From Cinnamomum chago (taxonomy: Eukaryota > Streptophyta > Magnoliopsida > Laurales > Lauraceae): 64,000 bases of DNA. The notes below the pieces were generated by a model. That model was not told where the DNA came from. It searched no databases and saw only the letters and a program-made list of their open reading frames with translations. How positions within the stretch are numbered: position 1 is the stretch's first letter; every line of letters begins with the position of its first letter. The stretch spans positions 55,138,501 through 55,202,500 of the forward strand of contig CP142452.1 in assembly GCA_038049695.1 (NCBI GenBank). Direction: 5' to 3'. Shown piece after piece: positions 34,130 through 45,581 of this stretch. The position numbers were made by a program, and so were the translations under genes.

Positions 34130-35939
34130 CTAATAAACAGGGTGATCCTCGGGGATCCCTGCCTTCCTCAATGCAGCGCGACACCCAAGCTCGAACAGAG
34201 CCAAACTTATCTTCTCGACTTGGGCTTTGTATTCTTTAGTCGCCGCCTCCACCCCTTCCTGGAAAGTTGCATCGAGTTCAACTTGGATTGAGGCTTGGAT
34301 TTCAGCCTTCTCTTTATGCGCCAATTTGAGCTCGACATTATGTTCCGCCAGCTCGGCCGCAAGTTCGAGTGCTCTCTTGGCCTTAGCCACGGCCACACCC
34401 TTCAGCTTGTGGGTCTCGGCCTTCAACTTGCAAATCTCATTGAGCGCAAACTCGAGCTCTGCCCCTTGGCTACTAATCTTCTCCTCCACCGTTTTCAACT
34501 CCTGGTTACTCCCCTCCAAGGCCGTCGCAAGTTTCTTCTTTTCTGCTTCAAGCTTTTCAACCTTGGAGCTGTTTTCACGGGTCTTGTCCAAGACCACCTG
34601 AACCCTCTGTGCAATATGAGAAAAGAAACAAGTGTCAGAAGAAAGGCCAGTGAGATCAAACACCATATGTCTATGATGAAGACTTACCGAGAAGGCCGAC
34701 TGCAGAGAGGAAATCAGCAGCGACGCATCGTCTGCTCCCTTGTGCCTTTGCATGTCGAGTGGAAGAGCACGTGCATTGGCAAGAGCAGCGACGACTAAGG
34801 GGCTGCTGGATAACGGTATTCCACCGTCATAGGCCTCCCAGGCCCGACCTGGAGGCTTGTCCTCCACAGGGTTGGCCCTGCAGGCTGAGGAGTCGAGGCG
34901 TGCACATGGCGCTTCTCTGACGAGCCCTCACCCCTAGACCTTTTCTCCCTAGGAGCGCTCTCCCTAGCCTCTTCAGCAGAGCGCTGCCGAGCTCCAATAC
35001 CTTGGCCCTCGGATCGGGGACTTTGACCTTTAAGACAGGGCGTTGTCGCTCCATATCTTCTTCTCGGTTGGAGGGGGACGAATAGGCATCGACGAGCTGG
35101 GACAAGTCGGCAACCTCCGAGCCGGTGGGCGATTTGGATGCCTGGACACCTGAAGCTCTTCGACCCTCGGCGTCGGTCAGGGCGAGCACGGACTCCTTCC
35201 TCTTAATATAAGTATGGTACCTCGGCTCGTACCCGAGCAAAGACCAAGCAGCGCACCCATAATGGCCTTGGTACTCACGCACGAGCTTTAACCAGCTGTC
35301 ATTTTTCCTCCAGTCGGCGCGCTTAACCCCCTTCTTCCTCTGGCTGACCTCTGTACCACAAGAGAAAGCGTCAGCTCGGCAAGACAAGAAAAAAAAAACA
35401 AAAGCATTCTGAGGAGGTCGGTAGTTACTTGGAGGAACCCTGAAGTGACGAGGAATCCTGTATGACAGCTCCACCTCGGTCTCTGCCTCACCAAACTCCC
35501 AATTACCGGAGACGAGCAGACGAACATAGACAAAAGGCTTCATTTTAGGCTTCCCCCGGAGGTAGTAGCTGTGACCATCTCCTGCGGACTTGCAGAGATC
35601 ATATACATCCTTGATGTCATGGACACCGAGGATAATGCCCAAAATCTTATTGAGCTTGGCGGTACCCATTATTACTTTGTAGCTATTGGGCATCAGCTGA
35701 CAGGGGCCAAGGTGCCTTGTTGCCAAGCAGGCTCTAAAAAGAGGGTGAACGGGAAACCTAACCCCTCCCTCAATTATTGAAACTAGAGGAAATGGCATCC
35801 AGTAATCGCGGAAAGAGTAACCCTCGAAAGGGTTCTTCGGGTTATCTAGTTTGGTCTGGACGCTATTTGGAATTTCATAGATCTCCCTGAACCCAACAAT
35901 GGCCTCAGGGGTGTCCAGTCAATTCCTATATGATCCCAT
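34130..35939 (-). pseudogene. antisense spliced gene of element D, gypsy-type transposon-domain protein with coiled coil
   Basis: Starts at an ATG near 35939 and runs leftwards. The N-terminal part (GYSFRDYWMPFPLVSIIEGG, then RFPVHPLFRACL and LMPNSYKVIMG) resembles the plant putative gypsy-type transposon domain (PF04195). Intron-like gaps are seen at about 35354-35434 (GTAACT...GTACAG) and about 34607-34688 (GTAAGT...GCACAG). The C-terminal part is a long coiled coil (VEKLEAEKKKLATALEGSNQ and onwards) ending AGIPEDHPVY at 34130. A TGA at 35919-35921 lies seven codons from the start, and a frame change between about 34880 and 34990 separates the halves, so this copy is broken. Molecular function is unknown. 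Confidence 0.7.
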
Positions 35940-36164
35940 TCTCCTAAGAATGGAGAAACTGGAAAAGAGCAAGAGGCAGAACCCCTAACAGAAAATAGAA
36001 AATGCGCAAAGGGAAGAGATGAGGAAGAAGACTCACAGAAAGAAGAAAAAGGCAAACTTCGAACTCGGATTCACTAAGACAGAATTCGGGCAAAGTTTCT
36101 TCTCTCTTGCAGCAGAAACTCTCTCTGATGAATGCCAAAGTAGAGAAACGAAGAAGGAAAAACC

Positions 36165-36174
36165 CTATTTATAG
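36165..36174 (-). promoter_or_regulatory. TATA box of the antisense gene
   Basis: CTATAAATAG on the minus strand, about 225 bp upstream of the ATG near 35939 and followed by a pyrimidine-rich leader. It suggests that the antisense gene has its own promoter rather than using the LTR. Confidence 0.55.
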
Positions 36175-36533
36175 ACAGAATGGCGCCCATTCAAATTTCA
36201 GAAAGCACGCGTCGCTTCGAATTAGCTGAACGACCAACCAGATGGAGACACGTGGAACTGCCAGTTCATCTCCCGCTGTGATTCAGACGCTTTATTAATT
36301 GCCTTGGGCAGGCAAAGCAACAGCAACGTGTATTTATGGCCTCGGCCAAACAAAGCGACACCGACAAGATATTTATTGTCTCAGGAAGACGAACAGACAT
36401 CATGATAAAGATCGGACGTCATCAACAACACCGAGATGAAATTCAAAATGATATCCAAGACTCCCGACATGATACTTAGCTCCTGACCTCAAAAAGTTGG
36501 AGAACTCTAAGAGGTCACGAGCTAGGGGACAAT

Positions 36534-37282
36534 TGTGTGGGACGATTCCCTAATAGCAGGATTGAGCTAGTCTCGGTAACAGTACCGACTTAGCTTATCC
36601 CGATCTCAGTGTCCAAGCTCGGCAATAGTGTCAAGATACATCCAGCTCGGCAACAGTGCCAGCTAGCACCAAGCTTGAGCTAGCTTCGGTAAGAATACCG
36701 ACTAGGCTCACCTCGGTCTCAGTATAAGGCACCTCGGAAACAATGCTAGGATGCGTCCAAATCTAGTCTCAGTATCATCTTCAGCTCGGTACTCTCACAG
36801 AGATGAGTACTAAACCATGATTGTACTTCCATAAAGCTACGGCTACGTTGCAAAACGTGCTGACAGACAAGATGGGCGCCGGATAATGATAAGGGGTCGT
36901 CTTTATCAGACGATCACATCCACATTGATACGAGAAGTCATCTCATGATTCGACTAAACAGTATCTCCACCTACCCCCACTAAGGGAGCGCCAGTGAAAC
37001 CTCCACTTATATACAAGGGTAAGAATCCCCTTTTAAGGTACACAACATAACGCAATACAATCCCATGCTATGCAATACAAGCATACTGGCCTTTCTTCTC
37101 CATTCTTTGTTCAATGACAACACTAACTCAGGCATCGAAGAGCATTCGGCTTACTGCAACCAGGGTCTCTGATCTCTTCCCCTTTCAGGTTTTAAGGCGA
37201 TCCATCTTTCCCAAAGAAGCTTAACAGCATATTATGAGTTTCATACTCACCTAATCAAGTCCTTAAGATTTAGGCACTTACA
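36534..37282 (+). repeat. 3' LTR of element D
   Basis: 749 bp preceded by the purine tract AGCTAGGGGACAAT. It begins TGTGTGGGACGATTCC and ends GGCACTTACA. The right flank is gagag; the left TSD copy is outside the window. Confidence 0.88.
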
Positions 37283-38318
37283 GAGAGGATCCAAACTCGG
37301 TTTGGAGTTGCAGAGAGCAAAGAGGTTGCCTGGGTTTGTTTATTGTGTTTGGGGACAACCGATTTATAAAGGATCTGAACTTCGCAGTTCTGCTCGGTGA
37401 CTGTTGGAGATAGAATAATAAAGTTTTATAGAAACAAAGGGTTGGATCAACGATCAGATCGTTGCTTTGTTGTGGCCGGAGAAGACACAGCAAATAGAGG
37501 GTCCGGTAAGTCATCACCAGTGTCGAAGAAGGAAGGGCACAGTCATCTGACTCCGCACTCGTCGTCCGCCATCCGTTGCTGGAGAAGAAAATAGGAAAAG
37601 GATACCGCTGGATTTCTTAGAGAAGACGATCGAATGCATTATTACACCCACTTTTCTTTATTTGCAAAAACACCCTTTTCGTTTCTTATTTTTCATTCTA
37701 AGAAAGTAACTGAGAGAGTGGAATGCTGACATAGCATTGTGTATAGATGGCGAGCAAGGATACGCCGAAACAAGGGATACGGACTCATTTATGTGCCTCT
37801 TTTGAATTAACTCAATTTGAAAATGATAAGATGGTGTATATCATTACCCTCTATGCTATATCCCACCTGGTCCATTATGGCCATGCCTAAATACCCATCT
37901 ATTCAAATGTTGTACATAAATAGATGTGAAAGTATCTAATAATAGTTATAATGAGAACAATGATGATGATTATAAACCATTTTCTACATTCTTATCATCT
38001 TCACGAGAGTGCCATTTCTTGCCTACCTAGGGAAGGGGGTGATATTCTTGGATATGGGGCACACCAAATTTCAAATCAAAAGAATCTGAAATGATCGAGA
38101 TATGCACCTCCCTTCATTCTTGAGCTGTTACATTACCCTCTGTGTTACATCCCACTTGGTGCATTATGACCATGCCTAAATACCCATTTATTCAAATGTT
38201 ATATATAAATCGATGAAGAAAATATCTAATAATTTATTGTAGTGATGATGATGATGATAGTAAAATAATTTATGCACTTGTATTATATTGGTGAGATTTC
38301 CATTTGTTGCCTTCCTAA
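37283..38318. other. unassigned sequence with a 187-bp direct repeat
   Basis: No gene is recognised. Two imperfect direct copies lie at about 37842-38028 and 38131-38317, both from CATTACCCTCTATGCTA-like text to CCATTTCTTGCCTACCTA/CCATTTGTTGCCTTCCTA and including CATGCCTAAATACCCAT. The part 37283-37640 is GC-richer and may be old host sequence or the flank of element D. Confidence 0.55.
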
Positions 38319-38470
38319 TAGGCCTGTAAATTCGGCCTTGAGAGAAGGGCCAGTGGCCCAGCCCGACCCTAAAAAAGCCCTTAAAATGAGGGCTTTTGTT
38401 TCTAAGAGAAAGCCCTAGGGCCAGGCTTGGACAGTTCTAGGCCCCACCCAGCCCTAGCGCTCATGCTTTT
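38319..38470. repeat. GGCC-rich terminus, possibly of an hAT-like element
   Basis: TAGGCCTGTAAATTCGGCC followed by GGCCCAGCCCGACCC and AGGGCTTTT words. Its counterpart may be 52050-52196, which ends in the inverse of TAGGGTTGTCAAAGGGTTGG. hAT elements in plants often have such ends, but an 8-bp TSD is not visible, so pairing is uncertain. Confidence 0.35.
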
Positions 38471-39152
38471 TTTATTTTATATAAAAATATATTTGTATAT
38501 ATATATATACTAGTTACTTAAGTTGGTTCATTTTATCTTTATTTCATTATTTAAGTTATATATTATACTTAATGCTCGAGAAATAAGTGTTGTATAGTTG
38601 CTCCCGATCCCTTCCTTCTAGTTTCATTGCTTCTTATTTAATCTTTTTATATTATTTTTATATATTCCTCCTAGTGCAAAAGGGGGTGTACACCTATAAT
38701 AAGTACACTACTTCCTCTATGGTTCGCCAATAAATTCATAGAGGTAGTTTATATGTACATGAAATTTTGAAGGGTGTGTGGTGATCCAAATAACCTTCTA
38801 ATTAGATAATTATGACTTCTAATTTCTTAACGTCTAAATTAATAGTGATTCTTTCATGTGTATTTGTTTCTATGACTGAAATACGATAGTACTTAGTCAA
38901 ATCTATGTTAAATTCAAAATAAAGTAAGAGGAATGTAAATGGTTAAATTTCTCATTGATAATACTTCATTAGAATGATTTTGTACGTGAAGATTCATGTG
39001 AAAAGTGTGGGAGATAACAAATTATATAACCACATTTCTTTTTTACAAAATAAGTAAAACTGTATGTCTTGAACCCCAATCACCGAAGCATGTATGACTT
39101 TGTCCGCTAAAAATAAGTTTTTAGAGACAACTTTTATACTCTAAACATTTTC
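38471..39152. other. unassigned AT-rich sequence
   Basis: AT-rich with a TATATATATATA run (38497-38507). A small inverted repeat pairs CCTCTATG with CATAGAGG (about 38714-38746). No gene is supported. It ends at the TSD ttttc of the next solo LTR. Confidence 0.5.
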
Positions 39153-40497
39153 TGTAAGACCTCGACCCGAGTGAACCCGATTAGTGCTAATTAAGTTGCG
39201 TGTTAGTGCTAAGCTTGATTAGTGTTTTTTGGCTAAGTTGGGTTTGGAATAGCTTTTGATATAGTTTTGGGGATTTTGATTTGCTTCGTGTTAGTAGGGC
39301 CCTTTGGGGGTTCCCTTTCATGACATCGCATATGTTTGAGGATTTATCGGAGGTTTTTACATTCATGATGTTAATCCCGTTTTACTCGTTTTGATGATCC
39401 CTACAACTTTCATGTTGATCCCGTCCCCGTTTGAGATCCCGAAACCTGATTCTATAGCCTTGAGGGCAAAACAGTCATTGCACACCAAATCTGTACCCAA
39501 AACTTGATATTCCCGAAACCCGCGAAACATATACTTTTTGGAAACTAGATATTTCGACGATCATTTCTTCCTTCTTCGTCGAGTTCATTAAAAGCCCCGA
39601 AGGTCATGATTTCAGCCTAATTAGGTTGTTAGTGATAGAGCCCACTCCTCACTTACTACAAGAGGAGACCATCTTCTTCATTCTTCTTTTTCCAGCACAA
39701 GAGAGTGAGAGCCTAGGGTTTCATTTTCTTCTTCTTGCTCTTGCTTGCAATCACCCAACTCACCACAACCTTACACAACTTGAGTAGTGGAGATCACCAC
39801 ATTCTTCCTCATCACCATAGCTCTCTTTGGACACCATTACTAGAGAAAACCATCCATTACAAGACTCTCTTTGAGCTCACCATTGTCATTAGAGGACCTT
39901 GCAAGTAAGTATTTCCCTTCATCTTCTAGATTTATTATCTCCTAGCCCTTGAGAAGCTTCACTATCATCCTTGGAACTTTTCCTTGCTATTTCATTGTTT
40001 TGACTCTTTTAGGGTTTGATTGTTTTGGGGATTTTTGTCATAGCTTGGATTCCTTGCTTGGGAGACTTGTTAGAGCTTGATTTCATTGAGTTGAAGACCT
40101 AAGGCAAGTGAATGGTTGGATGTTTTAAGTTTTTAAATGGTTTGGTGAAACATTTATGGATTTCCAAGTTTTTCATTAATATGCTTATGGTTGAAATAAA
40201 TGCTCTTGATAGAGAGCCTTATAAATGCATTTATGATCTTATAGAAGTGTTGGTTCATAGCAATTAATGTTTCATTGCTTTGTCTTGAATATGTACATTG
40301 TGTGAAATGGTTTCCTCTTCTTTTGCTTGTATGGGATGTGATATGGATGGAGGAGAATGGGATGGATGTAGTTGGGAATTTGAAGTCATTTGAATGGAAA
40401 TTTATACTCCTTATTTGATGTATGAAAGTGGTTAAAATGAGATTGTAGAAGGAAGAGAGGGAGGACAGCTGAACTCGTCCGGAATCAATTTCTGGAC

Positions 40498-40755
40498 AGT
40501 TCGCTAGAGCGACCTGTCCAGAAAAGAGTTCGGGCATTCCAGTAGCTTGGTCGCTCGAGCGGACCCCTAGTCGCTCGAGCGAACATCCCAGAACTCATTC
40601 CAGAGAGTTGTTTGTTCGAACGCACGTAAATATTCGCTCGACCCAATGAGTTCATTTGAACAACCTCAAATTCACTCGAGCGAACCCACCCTGACCGCCG
40701 TTCCAGCGAATGACTCGCTCGAGCGAACCCTCCAGTTCGCTCGAGCGATGCGGTT
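40498..40755. repeat. CGCTCGAGCG palindrome cluster
   Basis: Repeated TCGCTCGAGCGAAC words (near 40551, 40571, 40714 and 40735) and decayed ones (near 40500, 40614, 40672), homologous in position to 8705-8830. Confidence 0.7.
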
Positions 40756-41672
40756 CATCTGGCATAGACTATGGTTGGGACAATGTTCAACTGTTTCAAT
40801 GATTGGGTCTATTCTCTGGGAACCCCTCTATATCAAGGAGATTTATTAAGCATTGTATGAGGCCATTCGAGGAAGAAACCATATCACCAAGTTTTCATTC
40901 GAAGTTTTGAAACTTCAAGGTGTATAAGGAGCCCGGAATGTCTTCTAACTCGAGGAGTACCAAGTCTTCATTATAATCGACATACGGGATCCCTATATAC
41001 TAAATAGATCTTGAAACCAGTATTTTACCCGAATTTGCTATAGTTCATTATTTTACCTCATTGCAAGATTTATCTTACATGATGTGTTTTCCCGAAGGCA
41101 TGATAGCTACACTAGTAACAGTGAATTGTCCCGAGATATATTACCCGACTTGGAACGAAAATGTGCCCTTGTGCACCCCGTCTTACTCGTTTATATATTG
41201 TACTCGATTTACTTGCATAAGTCCCGATTTGATATTTAACCTATGCATCACTAAGCTTGGATACCTTGTCGGTTTGATCCACCGACTCGGAAATCCCTCT
41301 CCTGTCCCGCCAGCTGCAGTTTGGATCCCGATACCCGGTCATTACCGTGGTACCATCCCGATACCCGGTTCGCTACCGTGGTCCCGTCCCATATATTTAT
41401 ATCGTATATATGATTTGCGTTGAATCTCCTCACCTTGTGTGACTGAGATCAACATCTCGTGATACTGTTGTCACTTTAGTGATAGAGGACTTAGCTTTAT
41501 GTGATTGCCATCTCGTGAGTTCCCGATCCCTTGGTTACCTCATATGTTTTATCTTATTTACATGTTTTCTAGCAAATGATTTATCTATTTTGTGAGAGTT
41601 CTTGCTTAAACAAATTTCCTTGCTTTTCGAGATATTTCATCTATTATATGTTGTTGTATCTTTTCACTCTCT

Positions 41673-41804
41673 TGCCAGACCGTCGTGCCTGATCCTTTGC
41701 TTTGGTACTCAGGTCCCGTTGTCGGTTTCCTTAAGGAGGAGCCAGAGGAGGCGGTAGGTGAGCCGCAACCTCTAGTCGAGTGGCGTGCTGACGATGTCAT
41801 GTAG
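41673..41804 (+). other. short acidic open frame near the Tekay-like LTR 3' end
   Basis: Open for 43 codons from a Cys codon (CQTVVPDPLLWYSG) through KEEPEEA to EWRADDVM and a TAG stop. The frame in the divergent LTR at 57638-57769 has the same length and the same CQTV, DP, EE and EW-x-x-DDV landmarks. No in-frame ATG was found close upstream here. Coding status is unproven. Confidence 0.4.
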
Positions 41805-41811
41805 ACATCGG

Positions 41812-43820
41812 TGTTGGGATTGGTGTATGCCCTAAAGCCCACTGACTACACTCACATCTCTGTTACTGGATATTTATTGGTTATTTAATAGAATGACATC
41901 TTTCTCTTATTACTTGTGTATATGTATGGTTGAGTAAGGCCCATTGTTTTATAGTAAATGACTTGGGTGTGTAGTGACTGCACACAGAAAGGTCTAAGTC
42001 ATGGACACTGGAAATAACTAATTTGTTCATAACTGAGAGGTGGAGTTGGGCACTTCATCTTGGTATAAGTTGTAGTGAGAAACTCTCCTGTGATCAGGGT
42101 GACTTACCTTAGTCACGGGAGGTCTTTCCCGGATATATCTCATTAGTGCATGTGTCATGCATTGAACAGGACCATTAAAGGTGTGATCTCTAAAAATAGT
42201 ACTATCACAGAGAGAGATCAAGTCACCTCTTGCTACTGAGTGACCAGCGCTCTTAATCTTGGGCATTTGTGGATGAACTGACGAAGTCGAGTTCTTGTGC
42301 TTTAATTCACTATTGGGTGAGATCTTTTTCATGGGTCAACAGCTCTGTGTTTTGGGTGCTCGGGCTTGATTAGTTGGGACGTGCAAATGCAATATGGAAT
42401 CTATGCCATCGTGTGATGGAATGATCGTCCCCTTAGAATTATCCGATTAATCATCAGAATCTAAGATCTTAGTATATGAATGTTCCATATGGATATTGAA
42501 CTTGTGGGTCGCTCCCTGGATCAAGAGAATGATATCCGGATGATGATTAAGTCAAGGGTATGAAGTTCTAAGGATGAGATGTAATCAAGAAGGTAGATAG
42601 TACATCGGTTAACCTACTTGATTATGGATGTTACATAGAGGGGCATTGTGGTCATTGTACTTGGTAGGTCAAAGACAATCGTCAGTTTATGATGAGCTTA
42701 ATTTGCAATTTAATATTTTTCCCTGGAGTGCAACCATAACTCTCTAGTGGAATGAGTTAAGGTTAAAATGATCCTAGTGTTGCTATGGGGTTAGCATGGA
42801 CATTTTGGTCATTTTGGAAGCGAAGGGCAAATATGTCTTTTGGTCCCTTCTCTAGCCACTTTCCTAGATTGGCAAGGTTTCCTAAATTGTTTAATTGTGT
42901 GGAGAAATAATTTTTGAGTGTAAATTCAAATAGGCCCATGATGGCATACATGAATTACAACTCTAGATAAATTATTTGGTGCATGAGCCATAGTTTGTTT
43001 GGGCTAACCAATGTGGTCCCTAGTATGTGGGTCCCAAGTTTGTGTAGGTCCTATTACTTGGAAGGATTTCTCTTTGTGCAAGAATTCCTATATTTTATAG
43101 AGTTCCTAATTCTACTTGGATTCTAAAAAAAGAAGGAGGTGTTGGACGTCCACATTGTAGTGTTGGTTTGTTTTTGGAAAGCTCCTCTTAGTTTCCAAGT
43201 TCTATAAGGAAACATCTTCAATAGGAATTCCTCCATAAATATATGGTTCTCCCCTCCCTTGGGCGTGTAACATATAGAGAGAAAGAAGGAGAAAAATTCT
43301 CCTTTGGGCGTGCAAGAGTTTGGAAACAAAGAGAGGAGTTTCCCATAGAAGAAAAAGTCCAGCCCCTTTTTGGACGTCCTTTGCACAAAAGAAATGCTAG
43401 CTGATTGCACCTTCTCTTCTTGAAGAAAGACCACATAAGATCAAGGAAAAAGAAGAAGAGAGAAACCTAGTAAGTTCTCACCAACACTAGCCAATCAGAT
43501 TTGGAGAAAGAGGAATAGAGAAGAAGATTAGAAGAGAACTATTGCAAGAAATTCCAGCAAGGTGTGCAGGAATTAAATAGTTTTAGATCTGATCTTCTAG
43601 TTCAGATTTCAGAGGTTTTTCAACCCAAGAACATCAGGTATGTCTTCTCCATTGTATCTTCTTTGATTACACACAAGTTGATCATAATTACATGGTGTTT
43701 ATGTGCGATTTCCATGGCTGGTTCACTTTCTATGTCTGATCCTAGTTAAAAGTTTTAAAATTCCAGCCACAGAACTCTTCGTTTCATCAAGAGTTCAGAT
43801 CTGAATCGCGCATTCTTTCA
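41812..43820 (+). repeat. 5' LTR of the copia element
   Basis: TGTTGGGATTGGTGTATGCC...CGCGCATTCTTTCA, 2009 bp, same length as the 3' LTR. A related solo LTR is at 60821-62832 (minus). Confidence 0.95.
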
Positions 43821-43821
43821 T

Positions 43822-43834
43822 TGGTATCAGAGCC
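43822..43834 (+). promoter_or_regulatory. copia primer binding site, tRNA-iMet
   Basis: TGGTATCAGAGCC one base after the LTR end, the canonical plant copia PBS. Confidence 0.9.
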
Positions 43835-45581
43835 ACACCATGATTAATCATGATCCCATGTTGTGTGGATATCAATCCTAGATTAATTAAGGGCATGGTG
43901 GCGCCCTTTAAGTTGTTATTTAGTGCATGATATGTGTGCAGGGATTTTTTCCAGATTGCTTTGTGATTGTTGGATGCACTAATCTTTTTGGTTGCAGCCA
44001 TATAATTGCATCCTTGATGGTTCGCATGTATGTGTGTGGATTTGGATATTTTTTAATTAGTTGGAAAGTGTACGATTGCGCGTTTAGCAATCATAGGAGG
44101 TTGTAATTTTTTCCTTGTTTTTATTCCAACTAGTCTTGATGTAAGCTTTCTTGAAAAGCATAGGGATCTCCAATGTAATTTTTTGGTTTTTGCTTTTCAT
44201 GGGTTTGCTTGTATAAATCTGATTTATTGTAACAAGCAAGAAAAGGAACGTTTCAAGCAAGGAAGGTTGCAACAGACCGGATTCCATGGTGGTGGAGGCA
44301 ACGAAGGTCTCCTAGTGCGAAAAGGACTCTTAACCAAGTATCCTAGTTGGATTAGGATTCCTGGTCGGATAAGGTTTCCTAGTTGGATAAGGATTTGTAG
44401 TCCGAAGAGCAGGGAGCCATCAAGGATTGCATCTTTTATTTGCCTTTATATATGGAATGCTTTATATAATTGCTATAATTGTCACCTAGTAACATGGTCA
44501 CCACTAGGTTTTAAAATTGGCATCTTTCTATATTGGATTGTTTTTAGTTTGGCAAATTGTTTTTAAACGGATCTTAGACCAGCACCTTCTATTTGTCTAA
44601 GGTTTAAAAATTGGATAGGGTTTAGTTTACCTTGGCACCCTAAGTTTCCAAAAGAGGCTAAACCAAAATCTAATTAGATGCCACCTAAGGGTTTCCATGA
44701 CCCAAGTTAGGAAATTTGACACTTTAAAGAGATTTGCTCAAATATTTTAAAGCAAAAGTTATTTATGTTCAAGATGACTTAAGTCATTGAGTCATGAATT
44801 TAATTAACTAAGTTTGCTAGATTTAAAAAGATTTTTTGAGTAACCAATGTAAAGGTCAAAAGAGTATTACAAAACCCTAGTGATAAATAATCAAGTGGGA
44901 GAGGGGATTTTGGAAAAACCCCACGGCCTTCCATTTTCGGTTCATGCTATCTCATTGGAGTGTTAGTGGGAGCGGCCACCCCTTCGATGGAGTTCTTTAC
45001 TAAAGATCACTTCGATGGGTTAGTGGGTGAACTAATGTGAATATTCGTAATGAGATGTTAGTAGGAACGGCCATCCTTTCGGTGGAGTTCTTTACTAAAG
45101 ATCACTTCTATAGAATGTCAATGAGGTGTTGGTGGGAGCGGCCATCCCTTCGATGGAGCTCTTTACTAAAGTTCACTTCAAGATTGGATTAAAGTCACTT
45201 CCCTTCGGAGGACTTGAGTCATAGACATTCTGGGAACGTTCATAAGAGATGGTAATACACTTGACATAAGTTGGCAATGACCTCTCCCTACGAGTTAGAG
45301 TTGTTTGTCATATGAGGCCAAACCAATCAGTGATTGGATTGTCACTGATATGTGTATCCAGACAGTGATAATCCAAATAAGCAGACCTTAACTCAACGTG
45401 ACTGTAGGCTCGGCCATCCCTTCGATGGAGGGTCTATGAGGAGGTTGAGACGCTGATACATTATGATTAGGGTTAAATAATGTAAAAAGTCTTGTGCATG
45501 TTTTTCTTTTTATAACCAGCACCATATACATATTACATATATACTGCCTGTCTAATTATAACCTGTTATATATCCAGAGAG
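43835..45581 (+). other. copia leader with tandem repeats
   Basis: 1.75-kb untranslated leader between PBS and gag. It contains a roughly 100-bp tandem unit in three copies (about 44955-45190), each with GGAGCGGCCATCCCTTCGAT and GAGTTCTTTACTAAAGATCA-like text, plus a partial fourth near 45412. A shorter repeat CCTAGTTGGATAAGGATT occurs near 44340-44400. Confidence 0.75.

Larger units (their letters stand above)
32145..37282 (+). mobile_element. element D: non-autonomous LTR retrotransposon with antisense gene
   Basis: The right LTR is complete (36534-37282, 749 bp, TGTGTGGGACG...CACTTACA). The left LTR survives only as its last 215 bp (32145-32359) because LARD copy C is inserted in it. The PBS TGGCATCGTCTGTGGG (32362-32377) resembles the TGGCGCCGTCTGTGGGAA type common in plant Ty3 Tat/Athila-like and LARD elements. 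No pol is present. The internal 4.2 kb has degenerate tandem repeats and a spliced gene on the minus strand. Extra antisense genes are known from Tat-lineage elements, so a Tat-related origin is plausible inference. Confidence 0.85.

Noticed and set aside
34227-34798. Plus-strand reading frames of 124 and 167 codons
   Set aside because: They are shadows of the antisense coiled-coil gene; splice sites, TATA box and domain similarity all favour the minus strand.
37397-37594. Small host gene on either strand
   Set aside because: The minus-strand ATG near 37572 meets a stop after nine codons and the plus-strand frame has no recognisable domain or conserved context.
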